This document shows, piece after piece, positions 8,424 to 16,602 of a stretch of DNA of 37,992 nucleotides. The stretch is from contig JAEZED010000078.1 of NCBI GenBank assembly GCA_023417885.1, positions 1 to 37,992 on the forward strand. Direction: 5' to 3'. This stretch comes from Planctomycetota bacterium (lineage in GTDB: Bacteria; Planctomycetota; Phycisphaerae; Tepidisphaerales; Tepidisphaeraceae). A program made the translations under genes and the position numbers. Each line of letters starts with the position of its first letter. Positions within the stretch are counted from its first letter, which is position 1. The notes under the pieces are model-generated. The model was not told where the DNA came from. It worked only from the letters and a program-made list of their open reading frames with translations, and ran no database searches.

Positions 8424-9533
8424 TCATCTGCAGATCGACGCCAGCGCCCCCCGGACAACCGGCTCAGGCACGTCATCCCGAACGATCACGCTCCCGATCC
8501 GCTCCGTCAGGATGAACCGCAGCTTCCCCGCCTTCACCTTCTTGTCCGACCACATCGCCGCAATCGCAGCATCGACGTCGATCCCCTCCACACGCGTCGG
8601 CAGCTCCGCCGAGGCGATCAGCGCCGCCACCCGGTCTCGCGTGGCCGGCTGGCACAGGCCCATCTCCACGCCCGCGTGCATCGCGCAGCACATCCCCAGC
8701 GCTACCGCCTCGCCGTGGGGCAGGGCATACCCGGTGACCTTCTCCAGCGCGTGCCCGAAGGTGTGGCCGAAGTTCAGGTGGGCGCGCACACCCTGCTCGT
8801 GCGGGTCGGCCTCGACGAAGGCGGTCTTGATCGCGACGTTCTCGGCGATTGTTTCCGTCAGCATCCCCACGTCCGGCCGCAGCGCGTCGGCCACCCGCGC
8901 CTCGAAGCGCGCAAAGCCGCGGGCGTCGCGGATGATGTAGTGCTTGATCACCTCCGCCAGGCCGTTTCGCAGCTCGCGCGGGGGGAGCGTCGTCAGCGTG
9001 GCCGGGTCCATCAGCACCAGCGCCGGCTGGTGAAACGCGCCGATCAGGTTCTTCCCGGTCGCGTGGTTGATCCCCGTCTTGCCGCCGACGCTGGCGTCCA
9101 CCATCCCAAGCAGGCTCGTCGGCACCGGGACAAACGGCACGCCCCGCAGCATCGTTGCGGCGGCGAAGCCGGCGAGATCCGTCGTCATCCCGCCGCCCAG
9201 CGCGAGCATGGGAGTTGAGCGCTCGATGCCCGCGGGCAGGATCGCGTCGTAGATCAGCCGGAGCGTGTCAAAGCTCTTGGCGGCCTCGCCGGCGGGAATC
9301 ACGACCGGCAGTGCCTCGATCCCGGCCTCCTGCAGGCTCGCCCGCACCCGGTCGAGATAGAGCGGCGCGACATGGGCATCCGCCACGACGGCGGCGCGGG
9401 TGCAGGGGAGCCGCTTGGCCAGGAGCGGGCCCAGGCGGTCGAGCAGGCCGGCCTGCACGACGACCTCGTAGCGCGCTGTGCCCGCCCGCACCGGAATGCT
9501 TCGCTCGCTCGCCACGGGCCAACGGTAGGGCAT
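8424..9533 (-). CDS. aroB: 3-dehydroquinate synthase
   Basis: AroB converts DAHP to 3-dehydroquinate, the second step of the shikimate pathway, using NAD and a divalent metal. Visible motifs are GEAAKSFDTL, GGGMTTDLAGFAAATMLRG, PTSLLGMVDASVGGKTGIN, KNLIGAFHQP, the glutamate ligand region AEVIKHYII and the histidine ligands in HLNFGHTFGHALE. The length of 369 residues is normal. The ATG at 9533 is preferred; a GTG at 9515 and an upstream GTG at 9569 are alternatives. The upstream one would run through the palindrome at 9541-9563. The gene follows ftsK and precedes dprA on the same strand. Confidence 0.95.
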   Translation of the reverse strand: MPYRWPVASERSIPVRAGTARYEVVVQAGLLDRLGPLLAKRLPCTRAAVVADAHVAPLYLDRVRASLQEAGIEALPVVIPAGEAAKSFDTLRLIYDAILPAGIERSTPMLALGGGMTTDLAGFAAATMLRGVPFVPVPTSLLGMVDASVGGKTGINHATGKNLIGAFHQPALVLMDPATLTTLPPRELRNGLAEVIKHYIIRDARGFARFEARVADALRPDVGMLTETIAENVAIKTAFVEADPHEQGVRAHLNFGHTFGHALEKVTGYALPHGEAVALGMCCAMHAGVEMGLCQPATRDRVAALIASAELPTRVEGIDVDAAIAAMWSDKKVKAGKLRFILTERIGSVIVRDDVPEPVVRGALASICR

Positions 9534-9540
9534 CGACCCA

Positions 9541-9563
9541 GCCGCGGCACAGCGTGCCGCAGG
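9541..9563. repeat. Dispersed palindrome, copy A
   Basis: GCCGCGGCACAGCGTGCCGC plus AGG, containing the near-perfect dyad GCGGCAC/GTGCCGC. It lies 25 nt past the ftsK stop and just before the aroB start. Copies B (18803-18826) and C (28031-28049, inverted) are also at gene ends. No T-run follows, so it is not a standard terminator. Confidence 0.65.
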
Positions 9564-9587
9564 AGGCACGTCTCAGGAAGCCACCGC

Positions 9588-12143
9588 TTACGCGGCGCCG
9601 GCTTCCTCGTACTCGTCGGATTCGACGTCCTCCTCCTGCTCCTCGACGTCGATCTCCTCCTCCTCGCCATCGCCTTCGAGCGCCGCGGCCTGCTGGGCCT
9701 TGAGCTGCTCCCACTCCTCGATCGTGATCGTCGCCTCGCGGGCCTGCGAGCCCTTGTAGTCGCCGACGATCCCGTCCGCCGCCATCTGCTCGATCATGCG
9801 GCTGGCGCGGGCATAGCCGACGGTCAGCCGGCGCTGGAGCAGCGAGACGCTGCCGCGCCGCGTCTCGAGGACGACGCGGACGGCCTCGTCGTAGAGCGGG
9901 TCGCGCTCGTCCTCGCCGCCCATGGTGATCCCGTTGCGGATCTGCACGAGTTCCGGTTCGTACTGCGCCTCGGCCAACTCCTTGACCTTCTTCACGCTCA
10001 GGCGGATCTCCCCGTCGTCGATGAAGGTGCCCTGGCTGCGGATCGGCTTGCTGGCGCCCGGCGGGAGGTAGAGCATATCGCCCTGGCCCAGCAGGAGCTC
10101 GGCGCCGTTCTGGTCGAGGACGATGCGGCTGTCCATCTTGCTCGCCACGCGGAAGGCGATCTTGCTGGGCATGTTGCTCTTGATGAGCCCCGTCACCACG
10201 TTCGCCTGCGGGCGCTGGGTCGCGACGATCAGGTGGATGCCCACCGCACGCGCCTTCTGCGCGATGCGCACGATGTGGGCCTCGACCTCCTTGCCGCTGG
10301 TCATCATCAGGTCGGCCAGCTCGTCGATGATCACCACCATGTAGGGGAGCTTCTTGGGGATCTTCGCCTCCTCCTCCGGCGTGGAGGGGTTGAAGCGCTC
10401 GATCAGCTCCTCCTGCGTCAGCTTGTTGTAGCCGGCGATGTTGCGCACGCCCGCCTCGGCGAGCAGCTCGTAGCGCTCGTCCATCTTCGTGCAGGCCCAC
10501 TCCAGCACGCTCGTGGCCTTGGCGGCGTCGGTGATGACCGGGCACATCAGGTGCGGGATGTCGCGGAACGGCGCCATCTCCACCACCTTCGGATCGACCA
10601 GGATCAGCTTCACCATGTCCGGCCGCTGCGTGTACATGATCGACATGATGATCGTGTTGATGCACACGCTCTTGCCGCTGCCGGTGGTGCCGGCGATCAG
10701 GCAGTGGGGCATGCCAGCCAGGTCCGCGATCAGCGGCTCGCCGCTGGAGTTCTTCCCGAGGTAGAGCGGGATGTGCATCTTGCTCGTCTTGTCCGGCGCA
10801 AGTTGCATCAGCTCCTTGAGGCGCACCTTCTCCTTTTCCGCATTCGGCACCTCGATCCCGATCGTGCTCTTGCCGGGGATCGGCGCCACCACGCGGATGC
10901 TCTCGGCCGCCAGCGTGCGGGCCAGATCGTTCGACAGGCTCGTGATCGCGCTCACCTTCGTGCCGCGCGCCACTGCGATCTCGTACACCGTGATCACCGG
11001 GCCCGTGTCGATCTCCACGACGTGCGCGTCCACGCCGAACTCCTCGAACGCTGCCTCCAGCTGCGCCGCCTTCGAGCGCACGAACGCCTCCTGCTGCTCC
11101 GCAAACCCGCTCTCGGCGTTCTCCAGCACCTCCCAGTCGGGAAGCTGGTACTCCCCCAGCTCCTTCGGCGGAGGCGGGGCGGTGCGCTTGATCTTCGCCA
11201 TGCTCGGCAGGCGCACCTTGATCTTGGAAAGGTCGCGCTGGGGCGCCGCCTCTTCCTCCGGCTCCTCCTCCTCTTCCTCGTCCGACTCCTCCTCGTCCAC
11301 GAGATCCTCGACGCCTTCCTCCTCCTCTTCCTCCAGCTCCTCGTCCTCCAGCGCGTCCTCCATTGCGATCTCATCCGACAGCTCGGCGTCCACCGGCGGA
11401 CGCTCGCCCGCCGGGCCCTCGTCCTCCACCTCGCCGACCGTCACCAGCCGCTTCTTCTTCGCCGGCTTTGCCGGGGTCTTGGCGCGGGTGAACTTGATCC
11501 GCGGAATGGCGAAGGCAGGCCAGCGAAGCTTCGGCAGCGACATCGCCGGAACCTTCACCTCCACCGGCTTCTTCTTCGCAGATGCCTTGGCCACGTCGTC
11601 GCGCACCTGCCGCGCAAAGCCCAGCAGCCGCGCCGGAACCGTCACCACCAGCTCATCCGCCACCAGCAGCAGGCCCGCCAGCGACGCCAGCAGCAGCGCC
11701 AGCCGCGTCCCCGCCACACCGAAGTGTTGGCGCAGGTAGCCGGCCGACGCGATCCCGAAGATGCCCCCGTCACCCTCCGGGAATCCCGTCAGGTTCCAGC
11801 CGAACTCCGCGAAGCAGGCCGCGATCGACACCGCCAGCACCGCGAGACCGGCGGCGCGCAGCCAGAGGTCGCCCACCTTGTAGTCCAGGATGCGCAGCAG
11901 CACGAGCAGGCCCGTCGCCGCGATGATCGCCCACGCGCCCGGCCCGACCGCTGCATATAGCTGATAGGCGATCCATGCACCGAACGAGCCGCACCAGTTG
12001 CGCGCGGTCTCGGGGTAGGGATACGTGGCATGGCTCGGCCAGTCCGAGGCGCTGAAGCTCCACAGCGACAGGGCGAGGAAGACCCACACGCCACCGGCGA
12101 GCATCCAGCCCACCGTGCGCACCACCGACGGGCGTTGTGTCAT
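9588..12143 (-). CDS. ftsK: DNA translocase FtsK/SpoIIIE
   Basis: An 851-residue septal DNA pump that clears chromosome ends from the division plane. About four membrane segments occupy roughly residues 15-190. A charged linker follows, with a very acidic stretch (about 240-310). The motor has Walker A GTTGSGKSV near residue 488 and Walker B VVIIDELADLMM near 600. The gamma winged helix (SLLQRRLTVGYARASRMIEQM, here 21 residues shortened: SLLQRRLTVGYARASRM) would read orienting DNA sequences. A second acidic tail of about 30 residues follows gamma, which is unusual. The ATG at 12143 has GGAGGT immediately upstream, too close for ideal spacing; an ATG at 12167 is the alternative. dut lies upstream. 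Confidence 0.95.
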   Translation of the reverse strand: MTQRPSVVRTVGWMLAGGVWVFLALSLWSFSASDWPSHATYPYPETARNWCGSFGAWIAYQLYAAVGPGAWAIIAATGLLVLLRILDYKVGDLWLRAAGLAVLAVSIAACFAEFGWNLTGFPEGDGGIFGIASAGYLRQHFGVAGTRLALLLASLAGLLLVADELVVTVPARLLGFARQVRDDVAKASAKKKPVEVKVPAMSLPKLRWPAFAIPRIKFTRAKTPAKPAKKKRLVTVGEVEDEGPAGERPPVDAELSDEIAMEDALEDEELEEEEEEGVEDLVDEEESDEEEEEEPEEEAAPQRDLSKIKVRLPSMAKIKRTAPPPPKELGEYQLPDWEVLENAESGFAEQQEAFVRSKAAQLEAAFEEFGVDAHVVEIDTGPVITVYEIAVARGTKVSAITSLSNDLARTLAAESIRVVAPIPGKSTIGIEVPNAEKEKVRLKELMQLAPDKTSKMHIPLYLGKNSSGEPLIADLAGMPHCLIAGTTGSGKSVCINTIIMSIMYTQRPDMVKLILVDPKVVEMAPFRDIPHLMCPVITDAAKATSVLEWACTKMDERYELLAEAGVRNIAGYNKLTQEELIERFNPSTPEEEAKIPKKLPYMVVIIDELADLMMTSGKEVEAHIVRIAQKARAVGIHLIVATQRPQANVVTGLIKSNMPSKIAFRVASKMDSRIVLDQNGAELLLGQGDMLYLPPGASKPIRSQGTFIDDGEIRLSVKKVKELAEAQYEPELVQIRNGITMGGEDERDPLYDEAVRVVLETRRGSVSLLQRRLTVGYARASRMIEQMAADGIVGDYKGSQAREATITIEEWEQLKAQQAAALEGDGEEEEIDVEEQEEDVESDEYEEAGAA

Positions 12144-12257
12144 ACCTCCTGTTATCGGGTCGCCCATACCCGCGGCTTCAACCCACGGGGCCGGAGCCGG
12201 GAAAACAAACTCCCGCCCTCGCGCCCAAGCCCAGGCACGGGGCTCGACCGGTCAGCC

Positions 12258-12725
12258 TCATGCCCCCGTGTGCCCGAAGCCGCCCGCCCCTCGCTCCGTC
12301 TCGTCCAGCTCCGCCACCTCCGTCACCTCGACGCGCGGCACCGGCATCACCACCATCTGGGCGATCCGCATTCCTCGCTCCACCGTGAATGCCTCCGGGC
12401 CGAGGTTCACCAGCGCCACCTTCACCTCGCCCCGGTAGTCCGCGTCGATCGTCCCGGGCGCGTTCACCACCGTCACGCCGTGCCGGCTCGCAAGCCCGCT
12501 CCGCGGCCGGATCTGCGCCTCGTAACCCGCCGGCAGCGCCATTGCGAACCCGCATGGCACCGTCACGATCCGCCCCGGCGACAACACCACCGCCTCGCCG
12601 ACGGCGGCACACAGATCCAGACCCGCGGCATGTGCCGTCATCGCCCGGGGCAGCGGCACGTCCTCCGCCCCAGGCAGGCGACGCACCTTCACCTCGACCT
12701 TACTGCCGCGTTCCGACTCCACCAT
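12258..12725 (-). CDS. dut: dUTP diphosphatase
   Basis: A trimeric dUTPase that hydrolyses dUTP to dUMP and pyrophosphate, keeping uracil out of DNA and feeding dTMP synthesis. All five family motifs are visible in order: AHAAGLDLCAA, RPRSGLA, NAPGTIDADYRGEVKV, GMRIAQMVV and RGAGGFGHTG. The last usually reads GGFGSTG, so one position differs. At 155 residues it has the standard length. The coaB stop is 3 nt upstream of the ATG, indicating co-transcription with coaB and probably ftsK downstream. Confidence 0.96.
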   Translation of the reverse strand: MVESERGSKVEVKVRRLPGAEDVPLPRAMTAHAAGLDLCAAVGEAVVLSPGRIVTVPCGFAMALPAGYEAQIRPRSGLASRHGVTVVNAPGTIDADYRGEVKVALVNLGPEAFTVERGMRIAQMVVMPVPRVEVTEVAELDETERGAGGFGHTGA

Positions 12726-12728
12726 GCC

Positions 12729-13376
12729 TCACCGTTCCTTCTTGTCGCTCGGTAAGAACAGCGCCTCGGCCCGCTGCACGAGCAGCCGGGCGAACGACGC
12801 CTTGTCCATCGCCCCGACCGTCTCGCCACAGCCGTCGCTCCAGTAGAGCTCCGCCGCGACGCCCGGGGCATCCATCGTCGCCAGCGGGTTGAAGACGATC
12901 AGATCCAGACCCTTCGCAGCGAGCTTGGCCCGTGCCCGTTCGCGCGACGCGGCGTCGTCCACGTCCAGGCTGAAGCCGACCACGCGCTGCTCCGCCCGCT
13001 TGCCTCGCGCCGCAGAGGCCAGGATGTCCTCCGTCGGCTCCAGTTCCAGCACCAGCCCCCCGGCCCGCCGCAGCTTCCCCTCGGCAGCACCCTTTGGACG
13101 GTAGTCCGCGACGGCGGCGTTCATGATGAGCAGGTCGTGCGCCGGCCATTCGTGCGCCACCGCATCGTGCATCTGCCGCGTCGTCTCTACGCCCACCACC
13201 CGCACCCCGCCTGGCGGCGGGGCGGTCGCGACACCCAGGATGAGCGTGACGTCGTGCCCCGCCTCCCGCGCCGCCTCCGCGATGGCAACACCCATCCGGC
13301 CGCTGGAACGGTTCCCTATGAACCGGACCGCGTCGATCGGCTCCCGCGTGCTGCCGGCGGTAATGAGAAGCTTCAC
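12729..13376 (-). CDS. coaB: Phosphopantothenate-cysteine ligase, stand-alone CoaB
   Basis: CoaB joins cysteine to 4'-phosphopantothenate, using CTP in most bacteria. The start GTG gives VKLLITAGSTREPIDAVRF, the canonical opening of the CoaB domain, followed by IGNRSSGRMG, NAAVADYRPK and VGFSLD. It has 215 residues and no CoaC domain. The partner decarboxylase is a separate gene at 14859, about 1.5 kb upstream in transcription order. In most bacteria the two are fused as CoaBC. The frame is open far upstream of the GTG, but that part shows no CoaC motif and overlaps another gene. No ribosome binding site is evident. Confidence 0.92.
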   Translation of the reverse strand: MKLLITAGSTREPIDAVRFIGNRSSGRMGVAIAEAAREAGHDVTLILGVATAPPPGGVRVVGVETTRQMHDAVAHEWPAHDLLIMNAAVADYRPKGAAEGKLRRAGGLVLELEPTEDILASAARGKRAEQRVVGFSLDVDDAASRERARAKLAAKGLDLIVFNPLATMDAPGVAAELYWSDGCGETVGAMDKASFARLLVQRAEALFLPSDKKER

Positions 13377-13420
13377 GGCCCGTAGCGTAGCCCGAAGAGG
13401 ACAGGCACGTTGCAAACGTA

Positions 13421-13759
13421 TCACGAAGCGGGCTGCTCGAGCTCCCAGTCCTCGCGCTTTCCGGGCGGCGTGCGCCGGGTGACGGGCAGGGCATCCAGCC
13501 ACCAGTCGAGATCCGCCCCTTCGGGTGTCCCCTCCCCCTGCACCGGGGCCGGCTGAACCTGCGCCGGCGGGGCGGGGGGCGGCGTGAGGGGCTCCGCCCG
13601 CTCGGCTGCCTGAAGGGCCTCTTCGAGATGAACCTCGACCTCGACGGCGGCGCCGGCTGGGAGGGTGGGCCAGCAGACCTCGATCCGTCCCCCCTCCATC
13701 ACGCGCGTGCGCATCCGGAGGGTGGAGAGGAGCCTGCCTTTTGACCCAGAAGCCGGCAT
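13421..13759 (-). CDS. Small protein of unknown function
   Basis: A 112-residue frame lying between the zinc-ribbon pair and coaB, on their strand. I do not recognise a family with confidence. Residues 12-45 (RMRTRVMEGGRIEV, then LPAGAAVEVEVHLEEAL) look like a short beta-rich module similar in pattern to AF2212-type antitoxin N-termini, which is inference. The middle is rich in proline and alanine and the end is charged (WELEQPAS). There is no signal peptide or membrane span. No toxin gene is adjacent. The consistent strand and tidy spacing of 44 nt to coaB favour a real gene. Confidence 0.6.
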   Translation of the reverse strand: MPASGSKGRLLSTLRMRTRVMEGGRIEVCWPTLPAGAAVEVEVHLEEALQAAERAEPLTPPPAPPAQVQPAPVQGEGTPEGADLDWWLDALPVTRRTPPGKREDWELEQPAS

Positions 13760-13860
13760 GGCAGCAGTTTACAACATTGTCGTTTAGTTGCTCGCGCTTT
13801 CGCAATTTCCGACAGACAGCCCGGTGCCCCTCGCGACGGCCCCGGCCACGCTGGCTCCCC

Positions 13861-14349
13861 TCACGGCCGGACCGCCTGCCCGCACTCCGGGCAGACGCCG
13901 CTCACGTTCCCCGTCAGGTCGTACCCGCAGGCATCGCAAAGGTGCGGGAACTGCTTCCACAGGAACGGCCTCAGCCGTCCGCTCCAGAGCCGCGCTATCG
14001 CTATTCCGCACACGTTGGCGACCACCGCCAGCGCGACCACGACGCAGACGGGCTTGGGAATACCGGGATTGAAGCGGCTGCCGAAAAACTCCACCGACAG
14101 GCCGATCGTCGCGAAGATCAGCGCGATCATTCCCGTCACCAGCAGCAGCAGCCAGACGATGGCGCGCCCGTTCCGCCCCGCCTGGCGCTCCGCGCGCGCC
14201 ATCGCCTCCCGTCGCGCCTGCGGCGGAAGCCCGCGCACCTCCGGCGGAGAGGCGATCTGATGGAACATCTCGCTGGCATGACCCCACAGCCGCCGCATGC
14301 GCGCCTGCCTTCCCTTCGAGGAGCGACCCGCTGGGGACGCCCGCTTCAC
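13861..14349 (-). CDS. Membrane protein with C-terminal zinc ribbon (paralog 2)
   Basis: A 162-residue protein with a basic N-terminus, a helix rich in R and A (PPQARREAMARAERQ), two membrane segments (about residues 65-85 and 100-120) and a C-terminal CDACGYDLTGNVSGVCPECG zinc ribbon with all four cysteines. This ribbon is common in small planctomycete membrane proteins; its function is unknown. The ATG overlaps the stop of the upstream paralog by 4 nt, so the two are translationally coupled. Shared features with the paralog are the PPQ.R motif, the FGS..NPG loop between spans and the ribbon. Confidence 0.82.
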   Translation of the reverse strand: MKRASPAGRSSKGRQARMRRLWGHASEMFHQIASPPEVRGLPPQARREAMARAERQAGRNGRAIVWLLLLVTGMIALIFATIGLSVEFFGSRFNPGIPKPVCVVVALAVVANVCGIAIARLWSGRLRPFLWKQFPHLCDACGYDLTGNVSGVCPECGQAVRP

Positions 14350-14786
14350 TCTGACGGCTGCCCGGCCGGCGCCTCAAACGCTCGCCCGCACTCCGGGCAG
14401 ACGCCGCTGACGTTTTCCCGCAGGTCGTAGCCGCAGTGCCCGCATGTCTGCGGCATGTAGCGCCACAGCTCCCGCGCGAACACCTCGCTGTGCCACCACC
14501 ACATAGTCCAAAAAATCACCCCGACGGCAACGACCGCGACGGCGGACATCACCGCCCACAGCGGCATGCCGGGATTGATCCCGCTGCCGAAGAAGCGCAT
14601 TCCGAACAGGATCCCCCCGAAAATCAGCACCACCGCCAGGATCCGCACGACCCAGAAGCTCGGCCGGCGCATCGAGCGGAACATCGCCTGCCGATAGGCA
14701 CGCTGCCGCTCCTGCGGCGGAAGGGCCGCCAGTTCCGGCATCAGCCGAACCCGTCGGCGGCGGCGGCGATGCATGAGCGGGATCAT
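14346..14786 (-). CDS. Membrane protein with C-terminal zinc ribbon (paralog 1)
   Basis: A 146-residue paralog of the following gene. An arginine-rich start (MHRRRRRRVRL) leads to LPPQERQRAYRQAMF, two membrane segments (about residues 45-65 and 78-97) around the loop FFGSGINPGMP, and a C-terminal CGHCGYDLRENVSGVCPECG zinc ribbon. The two copies probably arose by tandem duplication. The pair sits between coaC and coaB, which may explain how those genes became separated. Function is unknown; the ribbon would face the cytoplasm if the basic N-terminus does. Confidence 0.82.
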   Translation of the reverse strand: MIPLMHRRRRRRVRLMPELAALPPQERQRAYRQAMFRSMRRPSFWVVRILAVVLIFGGILFGMRFFGSGINPGMPLWAVMSAVAVVAVGVIFWTMWWWHSEVFARELWRYMPQTCGHCGYDLRENVSGVCPECGRAFEAPAGQPSE

Positions 14787-14858
14787 CGTGTTACTAGGTG
14801 CCGAGCTCGAGCGGACTCATCGTAACGAAACAGCACGCCGGCGGCGCGTCCCATGGAG

Positions 14859-15485
14859 CTATTGCCGCGCCAGCCGCTCCGCGACCGCCTCCACGATCTC
14901 CCCCGTCTCCGCCAGTCGCCCGCTCCCCACGTTTCGGCACGCCAGCCAGCCGCTCGTCGGGCCGACGAAGCCGTGACCGCGCGCCTTCAGCTTCTCCACC
15001 GCCTCGGTCGTCGCGGGGTTCTCCCACATCCGGCTGTTCATGCTCGGCGCAAAGAGGATCGGGCACGCCGCCGCCGCGGCGAGCAGGCTGACGAGGTCAT
15101 CGCACAGGCCGACGGCGATCTTGCAGACAAGATGCTGCGTCGCGGGGGCGACGAGCAGGAGGTCGGCCCGCTCGGTCAGGCCGATGTGCTGCGTGTCGGT
15201 CGGGTCGATGCCGTGCCAGATGTCCGTGTGCACCGGCTGGCCGGAGAGGGCCTCGAAAGTCAGCGGCGTCACGAACTTCTGCGCCGCCGGCGTCATCGCG
15301 ACCGTGACCTGGCAACCGCGCTGCACGAGCTTGCTGACGACGTCGCAGACCTTGTAGCACGCGATCCCGCCTCCAACGCCGACGATCACATGCCGGCCGT
15401 CGAGCGATTGGGATGTGCCCGATCCCTGCCCTCGCGGGAGCGGCGGATTCGGAGGGGTGGAATGTTCGGGCGAGACGCCTGCCAT
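14859..15485 (-). CDS. coaC: Phosphopantothenoylcysteine decarboxylase, stand-alone CoaC
   Basis: CoaC is an FMN enzyme that decarboxylates 4'-phosphopantothenoylcysteine to phosphopantetheine. GVGGGIACYKVCDVVSKL begins the flavoprotein fold at about residue 36. HIGLTERADLLLVAPAT carries the active-site histidine, APSMNSRMWENP is the substrate-binding motif (usually PAMN) and LACRNVGSGRLAE carries the catalytic cysteine and the flap. It has 208 residues and no CoaB domain. It follows rpoZ, keeping the widespread order gmk, rpoZ, coa. The first 30 residues are not conserved and could be a longer than true start. Confidence 0.93.
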   Translation of the reverse strand: MAGVSPEHSTPPNPPLPRGQGSGTSQSLDGRHVIVGVGGGIACYKVCDVVSKLVQRGCQVTVAMTPAAQKFVTPLTFEALSGQPVHTDIWHGIDPTDTQHIGLTERADLLLVAPATQHLVCKIAVGLCDDLVSLLAAAAACPILFAPSMNSRMWENPATTEAVEKLKARGHGFVGPTSGWLACRNVGSGRLAETGEIVEAVAERLARQ

Positions 15486-15540
15486 GGGCGAAGTTTACCC
15501 CGCAGCGGGCGATGGCGTCGTGCGCGGGCGCGCCAAAGCG

Positions 15541-15561
15541 CCTCCGGGCACGAGCCGGAGG
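15541..15561 (-). other. Hairpin between rpoZ and coaC
   Basis: CCTCCGG and CCGGAGG form a 7-bp stem with a 7-nt loop, about 46 nt past the rpoZ stop. No T-run follows, so it may be an attenuating or processing hairpin rather than a terminator. Confidence 0.35.
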
Positions 15562-15606
15562 TCGGATTCCGCCGCTGCCGCGACGGCATGAACCGGGGCG
15601 GGGGAT

Positions 15607-15840
15607 CTACTCGGTCTCTTCGGTGGAGGCGACGGCCTCTGCGTTATCGAGGTCGAGCGTGATCTTGTCCTGGAGGATCTCCTCGATCACGACTTCCATG
15701 TCGGTCATGCCGGGCTTCCGGTCGACGAGCGGGCGCGCCCCCTCCATCAGCTCGAGGCGGCGCTTCTGGATGAGGGCGGTCAGCTTGAACCGTCCGCCGA
15801 CCTTGTTGACGATCTCGTCGCTCTTGAGGGCTTCGATCAT
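15607..15840 (-). CDS. rpoZ: DNA-directed RNA polymerase omega subunit
   Basis: Omega assists assembly and stability of the RNA polymerase beta' subunit. At 77 residues it has the usual size. GGRFKLTALIQKRRLELMEGARPLV is the core helix region (quoted here in parts: GGRFKLTALIQKRR and ELMEGARPLV), followed by a helix MEVVIEEILQDKI and a short acidic tail. The neighbours gmk upstream and coaC downstream give the conserved gmk-rpoZ-coa order, which supports the call for such a short protein. In some bacteria omega mediates ppGpp binding. Confidence 0.92.
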   Translation of the reverse strand: MIEALKSDEIVNKVGGRFKLTALIQKRRLELMEGARPLVDRKPGMTDMEVVIEEILQDKITLDLDNAEAVASTEETE

Positions 15841-15938
15841 AAGGGCTTCTGGGGTGAAATCAGACCTGTCGGGCCCACAGTATAGGCGCCCCGCGAAACC
15901 CGGAGGCGGCCCGACCGGCCTCGGGTCCGTGCCGATCG

Positions 15939-16529
15939 CTAGATCCCGCCGGATCGCTTCTGGGAGATCAGCTTCTCTACCTGCTCGACAGCGCGGTCCA
16001 GATCGTCGTTGATCACCATGTAGTCGAACGCGCGGCTCCCCTTGGCCATGTGAATCTCACGCTTGGCGGCGCGGAAGCGCTTGTTGATGTCCTCCGGTGA
16101 GTCGCGCCCGCGGTCGGTCAGGCGGTGCAGGAGCGTCGGCTCGTCGGGCGGAAGCAGGAAGATGAGCAGGGCGTCGGGGTAGTGGTGCCGGATCTGGAGC
16201 GCCCCCTGCACGTCGATCTCCAGCAGCACGTCGCGACCCTCCGCGAGGTAGTCCAGTGCCGGGTGCTTGGGCGTGGCGTAGTAGTCGCCGTAGACCTGCG
16301 CGTACTCGAGGTACTGGTCGGAATCGAGCCGGCGGAAGAACTCCGGCTTGTCGATGTGCTCGTAGACCTTCCCCTTGGCCTCCTCCCCGGGCTGCCTCGG
16401 GCGCGTCGTGACGCTCACGATGTAGCTGACGTCCATCTCCTCCGCCAGCCGGCGCGAGATCGTGCTCTTGCCGACGCCGCTCGGGCCGACGAGGACGATG
16501 AGGAGACCGTGGTGCTTGTCACTTGTCAT
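15939..16529 (-). CDS. gmk: Guanylate kinase
   Basis: Gmk phosphorylates GMP to GDP with ATP. The 196-residue protein has P-loop LVGPSGVGKST near the start, then TTRPRQPGEEAKGKVYEH (GMP-binding), the lid region YATP and EIDVQGALQIR with the metal-binding aspartate. The end is the usual helical segment INDDLDRAVEQVEKLI. The ATG at 16529 places the P-loop at a normal distance; an upstream TTG at 16571 would extend through an inverted repeat and is unlikely. yicC ends 73 nt upstream and rpoZ follows 98 nt downstream. Confidence 0.96.
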   Translation of the reverse strand: MTSDKHHGLLIVLVGPSGVGKSTISRRLAEEMDVSYIVSVTTRPRQPGEEAKGKVYEHIDKPEFFRRLDSDQYLEYAQVYGDYYATPKHPALDYLAEGRDVLLEIDVQGALQIRHHYPDALLIFLLPPDEPTLLHRLTDRGRDSPEDINKRFRAAKREIHMAKGSRAFDYMVINDDLDRAVEQVEKLISQKRSGGI

Positions 16530-16599
16530 TGGTCCGCCGTCATTGGTAGCGAAGGGGCCGGTCGCTGGCAAACCCGACGACCAGTGACAAATGACAAAA
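16513..16599. repeat. Imperfect inverted repeat between yicC and gmk
   Basis: The left arm CTTGTCACTTGTCATTGGT (16514-16532) and the right arm, whose complement reads TTTGTCATTTGTCACTGGT (about 16579-16598), match at most positions. The centre is about 45 nt and contains another GTCATTGGT. The left arm covers the gmk start codon, so the fold could affect gmk translation. Confidence 0.5.
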
Positions 16600-16602
16600 G
16601 AC

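Noticed and set aside
9372..11960. A plus-strand open frame of 862 codons
   Set aside because: It is antisense to ftsK and the start of aroB. No motif is seen, and both genes on the other strand are secure.
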